This document shows, piece after piece, positions 50,601 through 62,473 of a DNA stretch of 64,000 nucleotides. Numbering within the stretch: position 1 is the first letter of the stretch; each line of letters starts with the position of its first letter. The DNA comes from Hypomesus transpacificus (lineage: Eukaryota > Chordata > Actinopteri > Osmeriformes > Osmeridae): contig NC_061081.1 of NCBI RefSeq assembly GCF_021917145.1, positions 2,572,058 through 2,636,057 on the forward strand, in the 5' to 3' direction. The notes under the pieces are model-generated. The model was not told where the DNA came from, did no database searches, and was given only the letters and a program-made list of their open reading frames with translations. The translations under genes were made by a program, and so were the position numbers.

Positions 50601-52164
50601 CGTCAATGACGATGAAGCGGTTGTTGTCTGCGCTCAGGTTCCCCGTCAGGTGCAGCTCACTGAGGGTCTTCAGGCTGTAAATCCACAGGGGGATCTCCTT
50701 GATGTCCGTGAACTTGATGTGGAGGGACCTGAGGTTCTCCCGGAGGAAGGCCAAAGCCGGGGCCTCGATTTTGGCCGGTGTGTGGTAGAGCCACATCTCC
50801 CTCAGACTGGCCAGCTGGGCGATGATGGGGGGGATGGTGACGTCCGGGATGAGCTCCAGCTTCAGGACCTCCAGCTCCAGCAGGTCGAAGACCGTGTCCG
50901 GGATCCCGCTGAGCATGAAGAGGTGCAGCTCCAGCTTCTCCTGGGAGTTCTTGGTGATCCTCTGCCTCAGCTTCTCGAGGGTCCACTCGTTGTTGAGGTT
51001 CAGCTGCCTCAGTTTGTTCTCGCTCACCTCGGACAGGAAGACCGCGAAGCGCTTGGAGTAGAGCGGGTCGTACTGGTCGATCATGTGCAGCATGAAGGCA
51101 AAGTCGTTCTTCACGTCGGGGATGTCGCTGTAGCTGCTCTCCTCGCGGATCGACTCGAAGGAGTAGCGTTTTAGGGAACGGGTGACCATCCAGCAGAGTG
51201 TGTACATGCAGATGAGGCCATACACCCCTACCAAGCTGATGTAGAAGCAGGCCAGGATCTTGAAGAGGGTAGCTAGTGGGTGGGCACAGTGGTACATTCG
51301 GTATCCTGTCAGCCTCTCAATGTCTACCTGACAGGGGACGCTAAATTTGATGTAGCGCACGTAGTAGGCCGTGTAGCAGATGATCAGTATGAATTTGATG
51401 ACTTTGATGATAGTCTGGCGGATGTAGAGTCTGTAGACTATGTCACCTTCCTCCACATGGATTCGGAACTTCTTGACCTTCTCAAAGAGAGCCTTGGCCT
51501 GCTCCCCTTCCTTCTTGTCCAGGACGCCGGTCTCGGAGCGGTCGACGATGCCCTGCTCAAGGCGGGACTTGGTCCTCTGGAGCATGGGCACGCTCGCCTC
51601 CACGTCCTCGCACAGGGAGGACGCCTTCTTGTCCGTGGAGCCGTTCATCTTCCCCAGCGGCTTGGGGTCGCTCTCCTCCACCACCGTCTCCGACAGGGCC
51701 CTCGTGGTCCAGGGAGAGTCGAAGCACTTCAGCAGGATGGAAACGAAATGCTCCAGCTTGGAACTCGTCCTGGGGAACTTGAACCAGAAGTTACTGCAGG
51801 CCAGGAAAATTAAGGTGTGGAGGAGGACCAGGTAAGGAAAGTACTTGGCGAACCAGTGCAGCTTGTTCTCGTAGCAGACCGCGTCGACATAGTTGTACTG
51901 GTGCCGGTCGAGGTCGTACTGGATGCCTTTGGGCTCCGAGGAGATGGGGATGGTGGCGTTGGCGTCGTTGCAGGATTGACCGACCACCCACTTGCACGGC
52001 AGGCAGATCATCTTGTCCTGGGTGACCTGCAGCGTGCCCCCGAACACGGCGATCATGAGCATGACGACGGAGATGTAGTCGGTGAAGACGTCCCACCATG
52101 GCTTTAGGATGCGGTACGCCGGCTGAGTATCGGCAAAGTACCGGAGCTCGGTGATAGGGATCAT
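44655..52164 (-). CDS. lrrc8a: Volume-regulated anion channel subunit LRRC8A (SWELL1)
   Basis: Obligatory subunit of the hexameric, swelling-activated chloride and organic osmolyte channel in the plasma membrane. Two coding exons: 50059-52164 (702 codons, phase 0) and 44655-44933 (92 residues), total 794 residues against 810 in human. The N-terminus MIPITELRYFADTQPAYRIL is nearly invariant. Four membrane segments occupy about residues 22-330, followed by about 16 leucine-rich repeats to the C-terminus, ending WRADKADQV. The cysteines of ICLPC and AVCYEN in the first extracellular loop are conserved, but that loop is about 14-16 residues shorter than in human, which accounts for the length difference. 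The donor at 50058 and acceptor at 44934 join VTANR to IESLPPELF exactly as in other vertebrates. The intervening 5.1-kb intron contains a LINE. Fish may carry two copies of this gene; which one this is cannot be told here. Confidence 0.97.
45651..48045 (-). mobile_element. 5'-truncated non-LTR retrotransposon (LINE) with 8-bp target duplication
   Basis: The insertion is bounded by the direct repeat TATTAGAC at 45643-45650 and 48046-48053. Its 3' end (minus strand) is a short GAC-repeat tail (45651-45670) rather than poly-A, as in RTE-like and some Rex-like elements. The 5' end is cut inside the endonuclease domain. It lies in the 5.1-kb coding intron of lrrc8a, in the same orientation as the gene. 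The reverse transcriptase frame is intact (see the CDS entry), so the insertion is probably recent. The clade was not resolved. Confidence 0.92.
45667..48060 (-). CDS. LINE reverse transcriptase polyprotein, N-terminally truncated
   Basis: A 797-codon open frame. Its first five codons come from host flanking DNA, because the element begins at 48045. The start of the frame keeps only the end of the apurinic endonuclease domain (the IDFVVVSSD...STDHHLVVSW segment). The reverse transcriptase follows: FKKGDRRVCSNFRGITLLS, CGFRPGRGTVDQLY, CFVDLEKAFDRVPR (first catalytic Asp), RQGCPMSPILF and the FADDVVLLAS catalytic box. The C-terminal region has LTYGHELWVVTERTRSRIQA and RPRGRPRTRWRDY, typical of a family very common in teleosts. 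With the endonuclease mostly missing this copy cannot retrotranspose on its own by the usual route. Confidence 0.93.
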   Translation of the reverse strand: MHGLIHWKRVPRCLFGLCPTGPHGKRPGHQALAIDFVVVSSDLGPHVLDTRVRRGAELSTDHHLVVSWLRWWGRTPVRPGRPKRNVRVCWERLAEPSVRRSFNSHLRESFDHVSGGAGDIESEWAMFRASIVEAADRSCGRRAVGACRGGNPRTRWWTPEVRDAVKLKKEAYRTLLAGRTPEAADVYRQAKRNAALAVAEAKTRAWEEFGEAMENDFRTASKRFWTTIRRLRRGKQCSVNTVYGGDGALLTSTGDVLDRWKEYFEDLLNSTNTLSDVEAESGDIGGGPSISGAEVAEVVEKLRGGRAPGVDEVRPEFLKALDVVGLSWLTRLCNIAWTSGTVPLDWQTGVVVPLFKKGDRRVCSNFRGITLLSLPGKVYSGVLERRVRRIVEPRIQEEQCGFRPGRGTVDQLYTLRGVLEGTWEFAQPVYTCFVDLEKAFDRVPRGLMWGVLREYGVPDFLIGAVRSLYDRCQSLVRIAGSKSNLFPVRVGLRQGCPMSPILFITYMDRISRRSQGVEGVRFGDLRIGSLLFADDVVLLASSGRDLQLSLERFATECEAAGMRISTSKSEAMVIDRKRVECHLRVGEEILNQAEEFKYLGVLFTSEGRMEREVDRRIGAASAVMRALHRSVVVKKELSRKAKLSIYQSIYVPTLTYGHELWVVTERTRSRIQAAEMSFLRRVSGLSLRDRVRSSVIREGLRVEPLLLRVERSQLRWLGHLIRMPPGRLPGEVFRARPTGKRPRGRPRTRWRDYVSQLAWERLGVPQEELAEVAGGREVWASLLRSLPPRPDPRTSGR
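48054..50058 (-). other. lrrc8a intron, upstream part
   Basis: Intronic DNA between the LINE insertion and the donor of lrrc8a coding exon 1. It holds a 32-bp tandem repeat at 48781-48876. No other recognisable element or exon was seen. Confidence 0.6.
48781..48876 (+). repeat. 32-bp tandem repeat, three copies
   Basis: Copies at 48781-48812, 48813-48844 and 48845-48876, each beginning CACATTTCAGCCA and ending CCTCAAGT, with one to four differences between copies. It lies in the lrrc8a intron. Confidence 0.9.
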
Positions 52165-52174
52165 GATGGTTTAC

Positions 52175-55100
52175 CTGCAGGGTGGGGGAGGTGGGGGAGT
52201 TGGGGGAGGGGGCAGAGAAAGAAGGTTTATGTTAGGTCAATGCACTGGTATGCACTGGTGTGTCATTGTACTCTAAAAGCTTACAGAAGGAGATCATGTA
52301 CCAGCGTGTGTCTGAAACATGTACAACACCACTTCCACTATCCAACCAGTTTTACTTTCAGCAGTCATGTAAGGCAGAGATACACATTGGAACATGTCAG
52401 CACAACACACACACAGACTAAAAGCTCAATTAGTTGGTATTTTTGATGACTTATTTCCTGTATTTACATGCTCATCATATAAACATTATATTAGGCCCCA
52501 TCACTCTCCTGCTCAACTATTTACTTCCCTTTTTGCTCACTTAAAGAAAACAGATATATTTTAATGAATTGTATCATAAATTATAATATCGCAGTCCCTT
52601 AAATTATATACAAAACAGGTCAGTTATGGATATTCATATCACAATAAATATTTGGCCAACCATTTACAGCTGAGCACCACATGAGTTCTAAGAAATGAAG
52701 AGATCATCTTTGTGCTGCTTTCCATAGAGTCCCAGTCAGCCATTTCCTGGCCACGGTACGTGTGAGTTTCCAGGTTGGTGCGCGGGGGGGGCAGTCATTA
52801 TGTTTGCCTGCTGTAGACAGTCTGCTATGCGTCAGGGCAATCCCAAACATCCTGCAAGTGTGTTCATGTGTGTTCAGACAGAGAGCATGGTAGCTCCAGG
52901 AACGCAGAGCAAGCTAGATACAGAGTGCCCATAACGGCACACACGCACGGTAAAAATAGAATCATCTGAGGATTGATGTGCGTATAAAAATAAAAACTGA
53001 CTAGTGCATTGAAAAAGAAAATCCATTGACTCAAAAGCAAAAAAAGAAACTTACAACTGAGCAAGGTATGGATATAAAAGAACTAGTGACTAAAAAGCCA
53101 ATATGTTTAGTATCGTCTAAATTGTAAAACAATCCATGCACAGCACTATTACAATACAATGAATTTAAAATCATACCTTTAACGTGGTTGACTACGCGGG
53201 TACTGCAAGTGAAATGAGAATGAAGCTATGTTCAAAGCACACAGGAGTGTGTAGCTATATTGAACACAAAGCTTAAGACAAGGAGCCTATGGCAAGGTAT
53301 CCTGAGCTCAACTGAACAGAAGATCTAGTGGCTCTTCCTTAAACATCACAACCAAGTGAAAGGACACCTGGCTAACAGCAGTAAAATGACCACAACAAAA
53401 TAAAAAAAAGTTTTAACAAAAGAAGTATTCAAATTCAAATAGACCTTTTAACAGGGGTTTTCATGCTATGGTTATAGCCTACTCAAAGTAACGGCTTGGG
53501 AAGACAAAGGAACTTGTGTGCACATTTTTGTCAGTAAAACTCTAAATCTAAACCCATCCAACACTAAAACTCTGTCGGAAATTGAGTTAAATGTATTTAT
53601 ATATAAATTAATGTATCAAGAATATTAAACATGACTTCTGAAAGCAAATAGTGTCCATTCTTTTCTTATTCTTCGTTCGATTATCTTCCTCTCCTACTTT
53701 TGTGCCAGTCCCCAGTGGGTGTGGTTACGTATCTGTAGAGAAGTATACACCTCACACCCCACCCTCTAAACCCCACCCCTGGTTAGCATACAGTCACCAG
53801 GGTGAGACGTTTGCAAAGGTATCGTGTGACAGGGTCATCAGCTCTCAAACTTGCATATTTGATATACCAGTGTCACACACTGCCTTCCAGATCTCCTAAG
53901 TGTGTGAAATGAAGAACTAAAGAAGATTCTAGACTGCAGCAAGACCTGGCATCAACCCAAACTTACCTCATAGCCCCTCTAGGAGTTCTGATCTTCTGCA
54001 GCCAGACAGCACGTGAAATGGAAGAGAACATAACCATGGGGCATTCCTCTGGGAATTAATCATTACTCACACACACACACAGCGTAGGCTCCTTCTCAGA
54101 ACTCCCCCTGTCCTACTGTAACTTCCCCATTTCCCTGAAGGGATCTGACCACCAGAGTGAACACCCACAGTCGGTTACACACTTAAACATGTTTTCTAGA
54201 TCTTTATCTTAAAATACAAATGCGACTATTTCCTGGGGTAAGAAGATATCTTAGGTGGGTGTCATCGGAACACACACAAACTGTGTGTGTCTGACATTGT
54301 GTCTGTGTTGTACGCGTTCATCTGAATCATATATCCTGTTTCTGTCTGTGGATACACACAAACCTTCACCTTCCAAATGTGCCCAATCATCACAAATATA
54401 ACATCTTCAAAATGAACAAAATCCTTACTAATGCATTTTCCTTTCCTCTTCCCATCCTATACGAGATTCAAGACTTCTCCAAAAGTGTCCTCTTCAACGT
54501 CTGTCCTCCCCTCCTAACACGACCCCCCCCCCCTCTTCGACCCCGCCCCAAACCAACAGGAAGCGGGTTGAGGGAGTGTGGTTTCACAAAAGAGCTTTAT
54601 CCAGTCCAAACCAGAATGTCTGAGGACTGAGAAGCCATCTTAATTCTTTCCCCTGGAACTTGGCTTCCCTGTATAGCACGATGCAGCCTCACCTAACTAA
54701 ATACACACGCTCCCTGTTTTGACTCAAAAGCTACATTCGCCCCCCCTGCCGTTACTTCAGCCTAGTGAAAACAAGTCAGGCTGGTCGTGTTCCCAGTCAA
54801 GCTGCTGCGACTTACAATCGTGTCTGTGTCTGAGGGGTTTGGTAACTCAATGTGTATTTGGAGACTCTGACAGCCGGACGGTCGCCCCCCCCCCCCTCGG
54901 CCCCCCCCCACGCTGTGACTTTGCACAAACCGTATCAGTGGACAGGCAGAGCCATTGCTGGCTCCATCCGACACCGTCATGGGAGTTTGTAAGATCACTA
55001 TTGCAGCTGGATGAATCATTCATTTTCTTTCGAGCTTCATCTGGCGTCAGTGTAACCTAGATGGATCTAGTCCGTCCTGGATCAGAGGGAAAACAACATC

Positions 55101-57789
55101 ACTATTCCTATTAGAGTACAACACATGAGCTTCTGGTTCATTTACTCTGGACAAATATACCCGTTGCCTTGGACCTTTGTATTGGGATGAATATTTCTGC
55201 TAAGTTACAAAAATGTCCATGTTGAAATGTAGATAGTATATATGTAGTAGTACACCAAAAGATGCCAACTCCCCCTATCTGCCTGCCTGCCTCGGTCTGT
55301 CCATCCACCTGCCCCTTCCCCCCTCCCCATTACTGAGGCATCAGACACTGTCTTAACTTCCCCTCAGAAACATCTGACAGACTGTCTCTTGGGAAACCCT
55401 CTCCTAGGTGTTTACTATAGCAAAGACTGTGGGCTCTCTGCTACACTGTTCTGTCCTGTACGTCTGAAAAAGAGGGACCTGGCCACAACTGCTGTTTATT
55501 TATGTAGGTAATTTAGTAGGTGGATTAAAGTAACCTGATCACGCCCAGGAACAGAGTGGCTTTTGTGGGATGGTAGGGGGCATTGACAGGATCTTAGAGG
55601 GGGAACATATCATTTTGGCTATCGAGGAGCACAAATGATACCCACCATGATAGCTACAGTAAATGTCTCAACAACCCTCAACTCTAATTATCTTCAGCTT
55701 AGTCAGTCCTCTCTCCAGCTACGTATAGCCGGTTCCAGAGTCAGCTGCCCCCATCTTTCTTGACTAATGACGACTTTCCACTGAATGCAATACATACCGT
55801 CCTCCATAGCAACACTACCAGCTCCAAGTCTATCTTGTATACAGAGCACAACCAACCAACCTCTAACCCCTATCTCGGTCCAGGTAGAGTTCATCCACCT
55901 GGAGACAAAGCTGCCATTGTCCAGGCACAGCCTTCGTCCAGGTGTAGTGAGCGGGAGGGGGAGACAGAGAGAGGCCAGGGGCATTGAACACACAGACAGA
56001 GCCAAACTACTGCTGAACCAAGGACTATTCTACCAAGGATGACATTGGCGTATTACAGTACGACACAGGCCAACAAGTCAGAGATGGCGGTTGGACTATG
56101 TCTTCCTCTTTTCAAACATGTTTTTCTATCTGTTTCTGTGATGCAGATAGTTACCACAAAGAATCAGACTCAGAAAAAGCACTGTATTTAGTCTAGCGGG
56201 TTACCATGACATCAAGAACACACACACCCCTACAACCTGTTCCATGTCTAGCCAGTGAGCCAGTGACACAGTTACATAACAGAAGCATCTCCATCTTCTA
56301 GCCCAAACCCGCCCACCCCCCACTCATCATACTGGTACATACTTGTCCACTGACGCACACACTAATAAATAACCATGCAAGTGTAGGAGCTCATTATGCC
56401 TACACCCCCCCTCCCCCCCCAGGAAGGACCAGCCCTGTGGATGTATTATCTGGACAACACAATAGCCTGCAAAGAATATAGGCTATGTGACAAAAGTTAA
56501 TAACAGTTAACTTCAAAAGCAGCGCTTACTTTCATGAGATGAAGACATCGAATTGTGTAGCCCAAGGGTGGCGGCAGGATTCAGTTCCAACACGTCTTAA
56601 AAATCCAACTACGAGTCTGTATTTGAGAGAATTCTCAAAAGTCATCCAGCGGTTTATAGAAATTATGGGCTGGCAAAGCTGTCGGCTACAAGAGGCCACT
56701 GACACATACTGTCTTGAGTCCAGTATAGACCCAATTCTTCTGCGTGTAGGTTTATAATTTGGCCTACGATTACGACGACAACCTATATCTTGTCGTTGCT
56801 GCCAGAAAAAAACTAACCTATTCATTAGCTTCATCTTATTTAAACACAAACACGACTGTACGAGTCTGGTGTGGCGTTCTGCCAATCACTTTTAAGACAC
56901 GACAGAACAGTAGCGTAATGCATCGGCTAATGCACGCCGGCTGGTTATGGCACGTGTGCGGCTTCAGTACAATTTATTGTTGATAACGAAGCACCCCAAG
57001 TTAACGTGCTATGTAAACATATTAATATCTGTGTTATCGCTTATTTACGATTCATTTAACTAACATCTTACAGTCAGGTTCTTTAGCAGAGCTTCCCAAC
57101 AGCACCCAATCAACACCTCAGTGACGGGAAGCGATGTCATATTATACAGCCAATCTCTCATTCAAATACAGCAACAGTACCACCAACTACCGTGTACAGA
57201 CAACTTACCTAATTTGTAGCAGGTACTGTCTTTCTCCTCTCCCGCATGTAATTGATACATTTCTTAAGATTTTCAAAGACGGACAACGTTCACCACCCGT
57301 GCCACGGTGGAAAAACTCTGAGGGAACAGGCGTCTCCACCCAGGAAGTTGTGTCACAGAAACATGGGACCATCGCGCTCCAATGCCTTCACACTGCGTTT
57401 GCACCGAGTGCGTCAGTTTCTAGCAGCACCACTCCTCATACGCCGAGGCAGCTTCAGCTGAAAACCTACAACACTAAGGACACATCTCGATATTGTTGCG
57501 CATAGTGCGTACAGTACTCATAGGTTATGCGTTGCGATAGTGTACAATTGGTTGTAATTATGTTATTCACCAAACCTAAGGGCAACTGTTCAAAACACTA
57601 TGACAAACCCATGAGCAATTGATTATATGATTATAACAAATAGCTGTGTCCTGACTTTATACAGAAAAACAGTGATCACACAAATATATGAGAGCTAAGC
57701 AACAAGTTAGTTGTGTTTGTGAGAGAAAAAAACAATGAAATCATTCTTTATTCATCCAGTACATTCATCCACAGCAACAACAAAAAAAC
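52175..57789. other. lrrc8a 5' region, no protein-coding gene seen
   Basis: An acceptor (CCCTGCAG) at about 52175 shows that lrrc8a has at least one upstream non-coding exon, probably within this 5.6 kb. Candidates are donors followed to the left by exon-like sequence near 53965 (minus GGGGCTATGAG|GTAAGT) and near 56528. Neither was confirmed. The left part is A/T-rich; 54500-54910 contains C-rich runs. No open frame here resembles a known protein. Confidence 0.4.
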
Positions 57790-60700
57790 TTATTTCTGAA
57801 CATTTTCATCATCGATTCTGGAGAGGACATTGACACGCTTTGGCATTGCTATGATGATGTCCACCTCTGCCCTCTTTCTCTTGCCCACGGGCCCCCCAGC
57901 AGGGTGGGGAGAGCCAGCGGTCTGGGCGGCGGCTATCCTATGGGTCTGCGCCTGAAAAACCTCCAGTTTCTGCCTCAGCTCCCGGAGCTGCTCCAAGTCT
58001 CTGATCTTCCTCACGTCCTCCATGACAGACTCCAGTCTGGACTCGCACTCCCTCTGCAGCTCGTCGCGGTCGCTGGCGGCTGGCGTGCTGTCCAGAACCC
58101 TCGCCGCAGACGGGCAAGGCGGAACTGGGGTGGCCGGCGTAAGGAGCAGAACCTGGGAGGAGGCTTGGGCCTGTGGGGTAGCAGGGGACACAACCAGAGG
58201 GGTGGACGGAACGATGACCTCTGGGCCATCCCAGTCCGGGCAGGGATCCAGGGACGCAGGGTCCACGAGCTCCGCGACGGCCCCTTCCACCTCTGAGGGC
58301 TGGGTGGTGTGGAGGGTGAGCAGGGGGTGGTCCCTGTAGAGGGGGCTGAGGCGCTCCCAGCCCCAGTCTGGAAGCAGCCGGAACACCTGGCAGAAGTGTT
58401 CACAGGGCAGGCGCTGACCCGCCCAGTCGTCACAGCCGCACGACGGCAGGCTGCTCTCGGAGCCGAATCGGACCAGGTGCATGTGGCTCTCGCCGTCCTC
58501 AGAGCTGCTCCAGACCCTGAAGATCCCCTCGCCCACCGCCTCCACCTGCGAAAACAGACACTGGACGGCAGACTCCATTTTGTCCATCATCCAGGAAACC
58601 ACCGTTCGGGGCCGGTGCCACAGGAAGGGAGGGATTTTGGGATTGAGGAAGAACTCTCTGGAGGACTGGCTGTTGAGGTTGCTGTATCTGCGGATTAGAG
58701 AATGCAGGAGAGACCGTCTTAGATTAGGATTCATAGTCCCTGATGTATAAGGTTTATAAGCTTTAGACAAAATCTGTACGCAATTAAAATGACACGTTAC
58801 ATAATAACGTTCTCTTGTCCTTTACCAGTAGCATCTGATTGGATAGAATGAACTAACCATATTAGTGTAACATGTAGGAACACGTCAAAGGTTCTGCGGG
58901 CTTCAGAGTTTTGCGAATAGCGTTGCATGTTCGAAGGTTGAGTTAATCTACAGTATAAAACTCACAATTGAATGTCAGAGTTTTTTGTTGTGAGTTGAGC
59001 ATTCTGTGCTCTCGCTCTCTCCCTCTCCTTCTCCTTCTCTCCCTCGAGTGTGTTACTGCTGTGTATACTTTGTGTACAAGTGTTTCGATACACTAGTGTT
59101 ATTTTCGAAATGTCTTCATTCGTGAGGATGAATAAAGTGTCTGTCTGGCAGACAATGGATCCATCCATTGGTACCTCTGGAGCGTCTGAGGGAAAAGGTC
59201 AGTGGCCAGGAAACGCAGGATGTGACTGAGGGAGCTGCTCTTGTGGACGCGGAGCTCCTGGTGGGAGAAGAAGTCCTTCTGAAGCTGCATTCCTCCGTTC
59301 ATGACGGACACCAGGTTCACCTGCTCGGCCCGCGCCACGCTCACCCACCTCTGCCACGGCACACACACACGCACACACACACACACACACACATAGGATG
59401 AAACGTTGTTTAAATGGGCTGGATTTCATGAGCTGTGCAATGTCCGTGACATGATTATGAGTATTGATATTGTGGTATTATTGATGTGTGGAAATATGCC
59501 GTTGGACAAAAACAGTCAATATATGTTGTTATCAATCACCCTCACAGAGAGCAATAACACGTTTCTTTGTCTCAAGTCTGCCTCCTCTCGCGACTGAGGC
59601 CTGGTGCCGCTCAGCGCCAACATGCACAACAAACCTTCTCTTCTGTCAGCCACTTTTTAGAGAACCAGTTCCTGAAGAGAGGTCTCTGTGACCAGATGGA
59701 GCTCTCCTGCAGGTGCCACAGCGCCCTCCTGTGGTCGTCTTTGGTCAGTGCACCAGCAATGGCTTTCATCTTCTCCAACACCTCCGCCTGGTCTGTGACT
59801 CCACGGGCTCGGTTGCCCAGCCACTGGGTCCAAGTCCTCTCCCTCAGGAAGTCGTTGTAGACCGCCAGAGAGCCTGATACAGGAAGCAAAATCATTCGCT
59901 TATATTTAGCAGACGCTCTTATCAAGACCGACTTACATTTACATTTAGTCATTTAGCAGACGCTCTTATCCAGAGCGACTTACAGTAAGTACAGGGACAT
60001 TCCCCACCGAGGCAAGTAGGGTGAAGTGCCTTGCCCAAGGGCACAACGTCGGTTGCCAGGAATCAAACCGGCAACCTTCAGATTAATAGCCCGATTTCCT
60101 AACCGCTCAGCCAGCTACCTGCTGCACACTAGTTACCTGCTGCACACTTGCTCTGACAGTGTAGAGGGGGGGGGGGGTTATTGTAGATCATGAGGACATT
60201 TTCCCACGCCTTTTTACAGTTCTCATTGGGGTTGTGGTTGCTCTGTTTAAGTGCCTTGACTAGACCAACAGAGGGTGTCGCATAGAGTCAACTTCCACAT
60301 CCACTCGAACCTTCCTTTCTACAGAGTAGGCAATAAAGAGAACATTCGTATGACGCAGTGACCGCCTGACCGGCGGGACCCTGCCTGCTCACCGGAGAAC
60401 GCGCCCTCCACAGCCTCCATCTCCACGGGGCAGTCCTCGGTGAGGCAGTACGCGGGGCTCCAGCTCGGACTCCACTGCCTGAACACGCCCAGCGCCTCCT
60501 TCAGCGCCTCGGCGCTCCGGGACTGCACCACGAACATCCCCACGGCCACCACGCTGGCGTTGGTGCGCACGCCCAGGAGGTACAGCGGCAGGGGGAGGCG
60601 CGCCCGCCTGTGGGCGGAGTCCAGGAAGAAGACCTCGCCGCCGTAGAGATGCAGCAGCGCCCGTTGCCACTCGGTCTGGTAGCATAGCAACAGGTTCTGG

Positions 60701-62473
60701 GTCTCCGACTGGGTCCTGAAGAGGTAGCTGGTCTGGGGCGCCTCCTCTTTCCAGCTGTTTGATAGAGACTACAGGGACACACACATGCGCAATTGAGAAA
60801 TGAGATGAATTTCAGTGACTCGGGAGTGAATTAGAGAATGTATAACAACTTATACATGGTTTAGTACAGTGGTAGCAGTTTTACATCACACCACAATAGT
60901 AGCAGTAAGATGTCCTGCCACTGTTATAGCATGTAGTAGTGGTACAGCAGTAATACTAAACTAGTAGTAGCACAGCACAGTACAGTCTTCTCACCACAAG
61001 GTTAGCAAGGTCAATCTTGGTGAAGTTGTCCTCTGTCCGAGTTTGAGTCATGATGTCCCTGATGGTCCTCTGGGTGGGGAAGTACTTCCTGTGTGGAGGG
61101 GCGGCCCCGTCCTTGAACAGCTCCGTCCTCACGTACTTCACCATGTGGACCTTCATGTCCTGCACCCGGGTCACGCCCCGCTTCACCATGGAGCGAATGT
61201 AGTCCCTCACCCGGCCGTCCACGTCGTCCGCCCCCTGGGGGAACGGGAGGAAGGGAAGAACGGGGTGAGCAACTGGGTCATTATTGGGCTTTATCTTGGC
61301 ACATGAGGGGACTGGATTCCCAAAAATCGACACAAAGTGGCATATCTGTCAAATCAAGAATGAATTGACGGTTTTCCGCCATTTGTGATTTAGTGAGGAT
61401 AGTAACGTCTTGTTCTTGAGAGACACGTCGCCGGGTTTACCTTTCCGATAGGGTGGCCCACGTGGTCGGAGATGTTAGGCACTCTTACGTAGTACAGGAT
61501 CTTCCACTCCACTGAGGCTGGGTCCTCCAGGAGCGCATGTCTGATGGCCATGGACTTAGCCTTCTTCTCTCGCACTCTATCCGTATCCAGCTGTTGGAAG
61601 CACACACACGTGCACTCAGACACCCAGCATAGAATATGTAGAATATTAACTAAGTAAAATGTGTTAATTGTCTTATGGTTAGCAACTTAACAGCTTCACT
61701 AAGCAGCTGGTAAATGCTTAACTGAGCATTCCTTTACCTTGAACCCATTAAACTTGGCAATGCGAGTGACTGCTACTTTGGCAGGGCAGGACAACTTCTT
61801 AGTTTGAATCAAGTGAACTCTCTTCCCCTTCTTTCCTTTCCTTGCTTCCATTTCTTCCTTGGTTGCCTGAAATGATGACAGTAGCAGAACGTCATTATTT
61901 TATTTAAGCCAAGAGGAAGCATGTGGCCCTCTCGTTTGTTTACAGACCGCACTATCATCTGTAGTCATGTCGCAGAACGCTGTCTTTTCTGTACCTTCGC
62001 TCTGGCTTCAATGTAACGCTGCTTCTTTGTGCTGTCCTTCTCACGGCCTCGATGGCACCCCATAACCTTCTGGCCGATAAACATAAAAGGAACGCCGTCG
62101 AAAGGGATGCAGGGAGTGTCTTTGCCCTTCAGCCATTCCCAGTACACTTTGTTTTTACTTTGAGGTTTCCAATCTACTGGGAGAAAACAAAGGATTGGAC
62201 TCAAGACAGAGCAAGAGTGGTCTAGCGACCTATCAAACGTAATAACATGACTATATATTCTATAGTTTCTAGCTGCTGCTATTCCCGTCAACAACATTAA
62301 TTAGTTGGCAGACTTAGTTAGCTTTCTGACAACAACGTGCCTTCAGTGAAACCTTTATCCATTGAGTAAACAACATATTTGACAAAAGTTGACTCTTCGA
62401 TTTGGCAGATCCGGTCATTGACCTGTTGTAACGATTCACAGATGAAAATGTTGATAATCTTTAACGGAAACAT
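57790..62473 (-). CDS. MULE-transposase-derived protein with SWIM zinc finger, probably domesticated
   Basis: Nine exons join in phase to an 836-residue protein: 62353-62473, 61995-62176, 61738-61866, 61441-61590, 60995-61234, 60393-60768, 59635-59873, 59175-59350 and 57790-58687. Residues about 41-200 are a basic, Cys/His-containing region (KVYWEWLKGKDTPCIPFDG, GQKVMGCHRG, KLSCPAKV, HVGHPIGK) resembling the DNA-binding part of ALS2CR8/CARF-like proteins. Residues about 285-400 resemble a Mutator-like transposase core, with D324 in VFFLDSAHRR, D386 in CLTEDCPVE and E392 nearby. A SWIM finger, C-x-C-x9-C-x-H, is at C621, C623, C633 and H635. The tail has a coiled coil (about 740-800) and a basic GKRKRAEVD motif near the end. 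Introns, lack of terminal repeats, and a shared promoter with dnlz argue for a host gene rather than a live element. I do not recognise an established name; ZSWIM-type or CARF-like are the nearest descriptions. Confidence 0.75.
59898..60125 (-). mobile_element. tRNA-derived SINE
   Basis: On the minus strand the head reads GTAGCTGGCTGAGCGGTTAG (A-box-like TGGCTGAGCGG, about 60101-60118), then CCGGTTTGATTCC (B-box, 60059-60071), followed by the CACTTCACCCTACTTGCCTC body. The tail GTAAGTCGCTCTGGATAAGA, then GCGTCTGCTAAATG, is very common in fish; a second, diverged copy of the tail follows at 59898-59935. It lies in intron 6 of the SWIM gene, same strand. It is not a functional tRNA gene: only the promoter-bearing half is tRNA-like. 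Confidence 0.85.

Noticed and set aside
60050-60125. tRNA gene
   Set aside because: A-box and B-box are present but the sequence does not fold to a full cloverleaf and runs into a known fish SINE body and tail.
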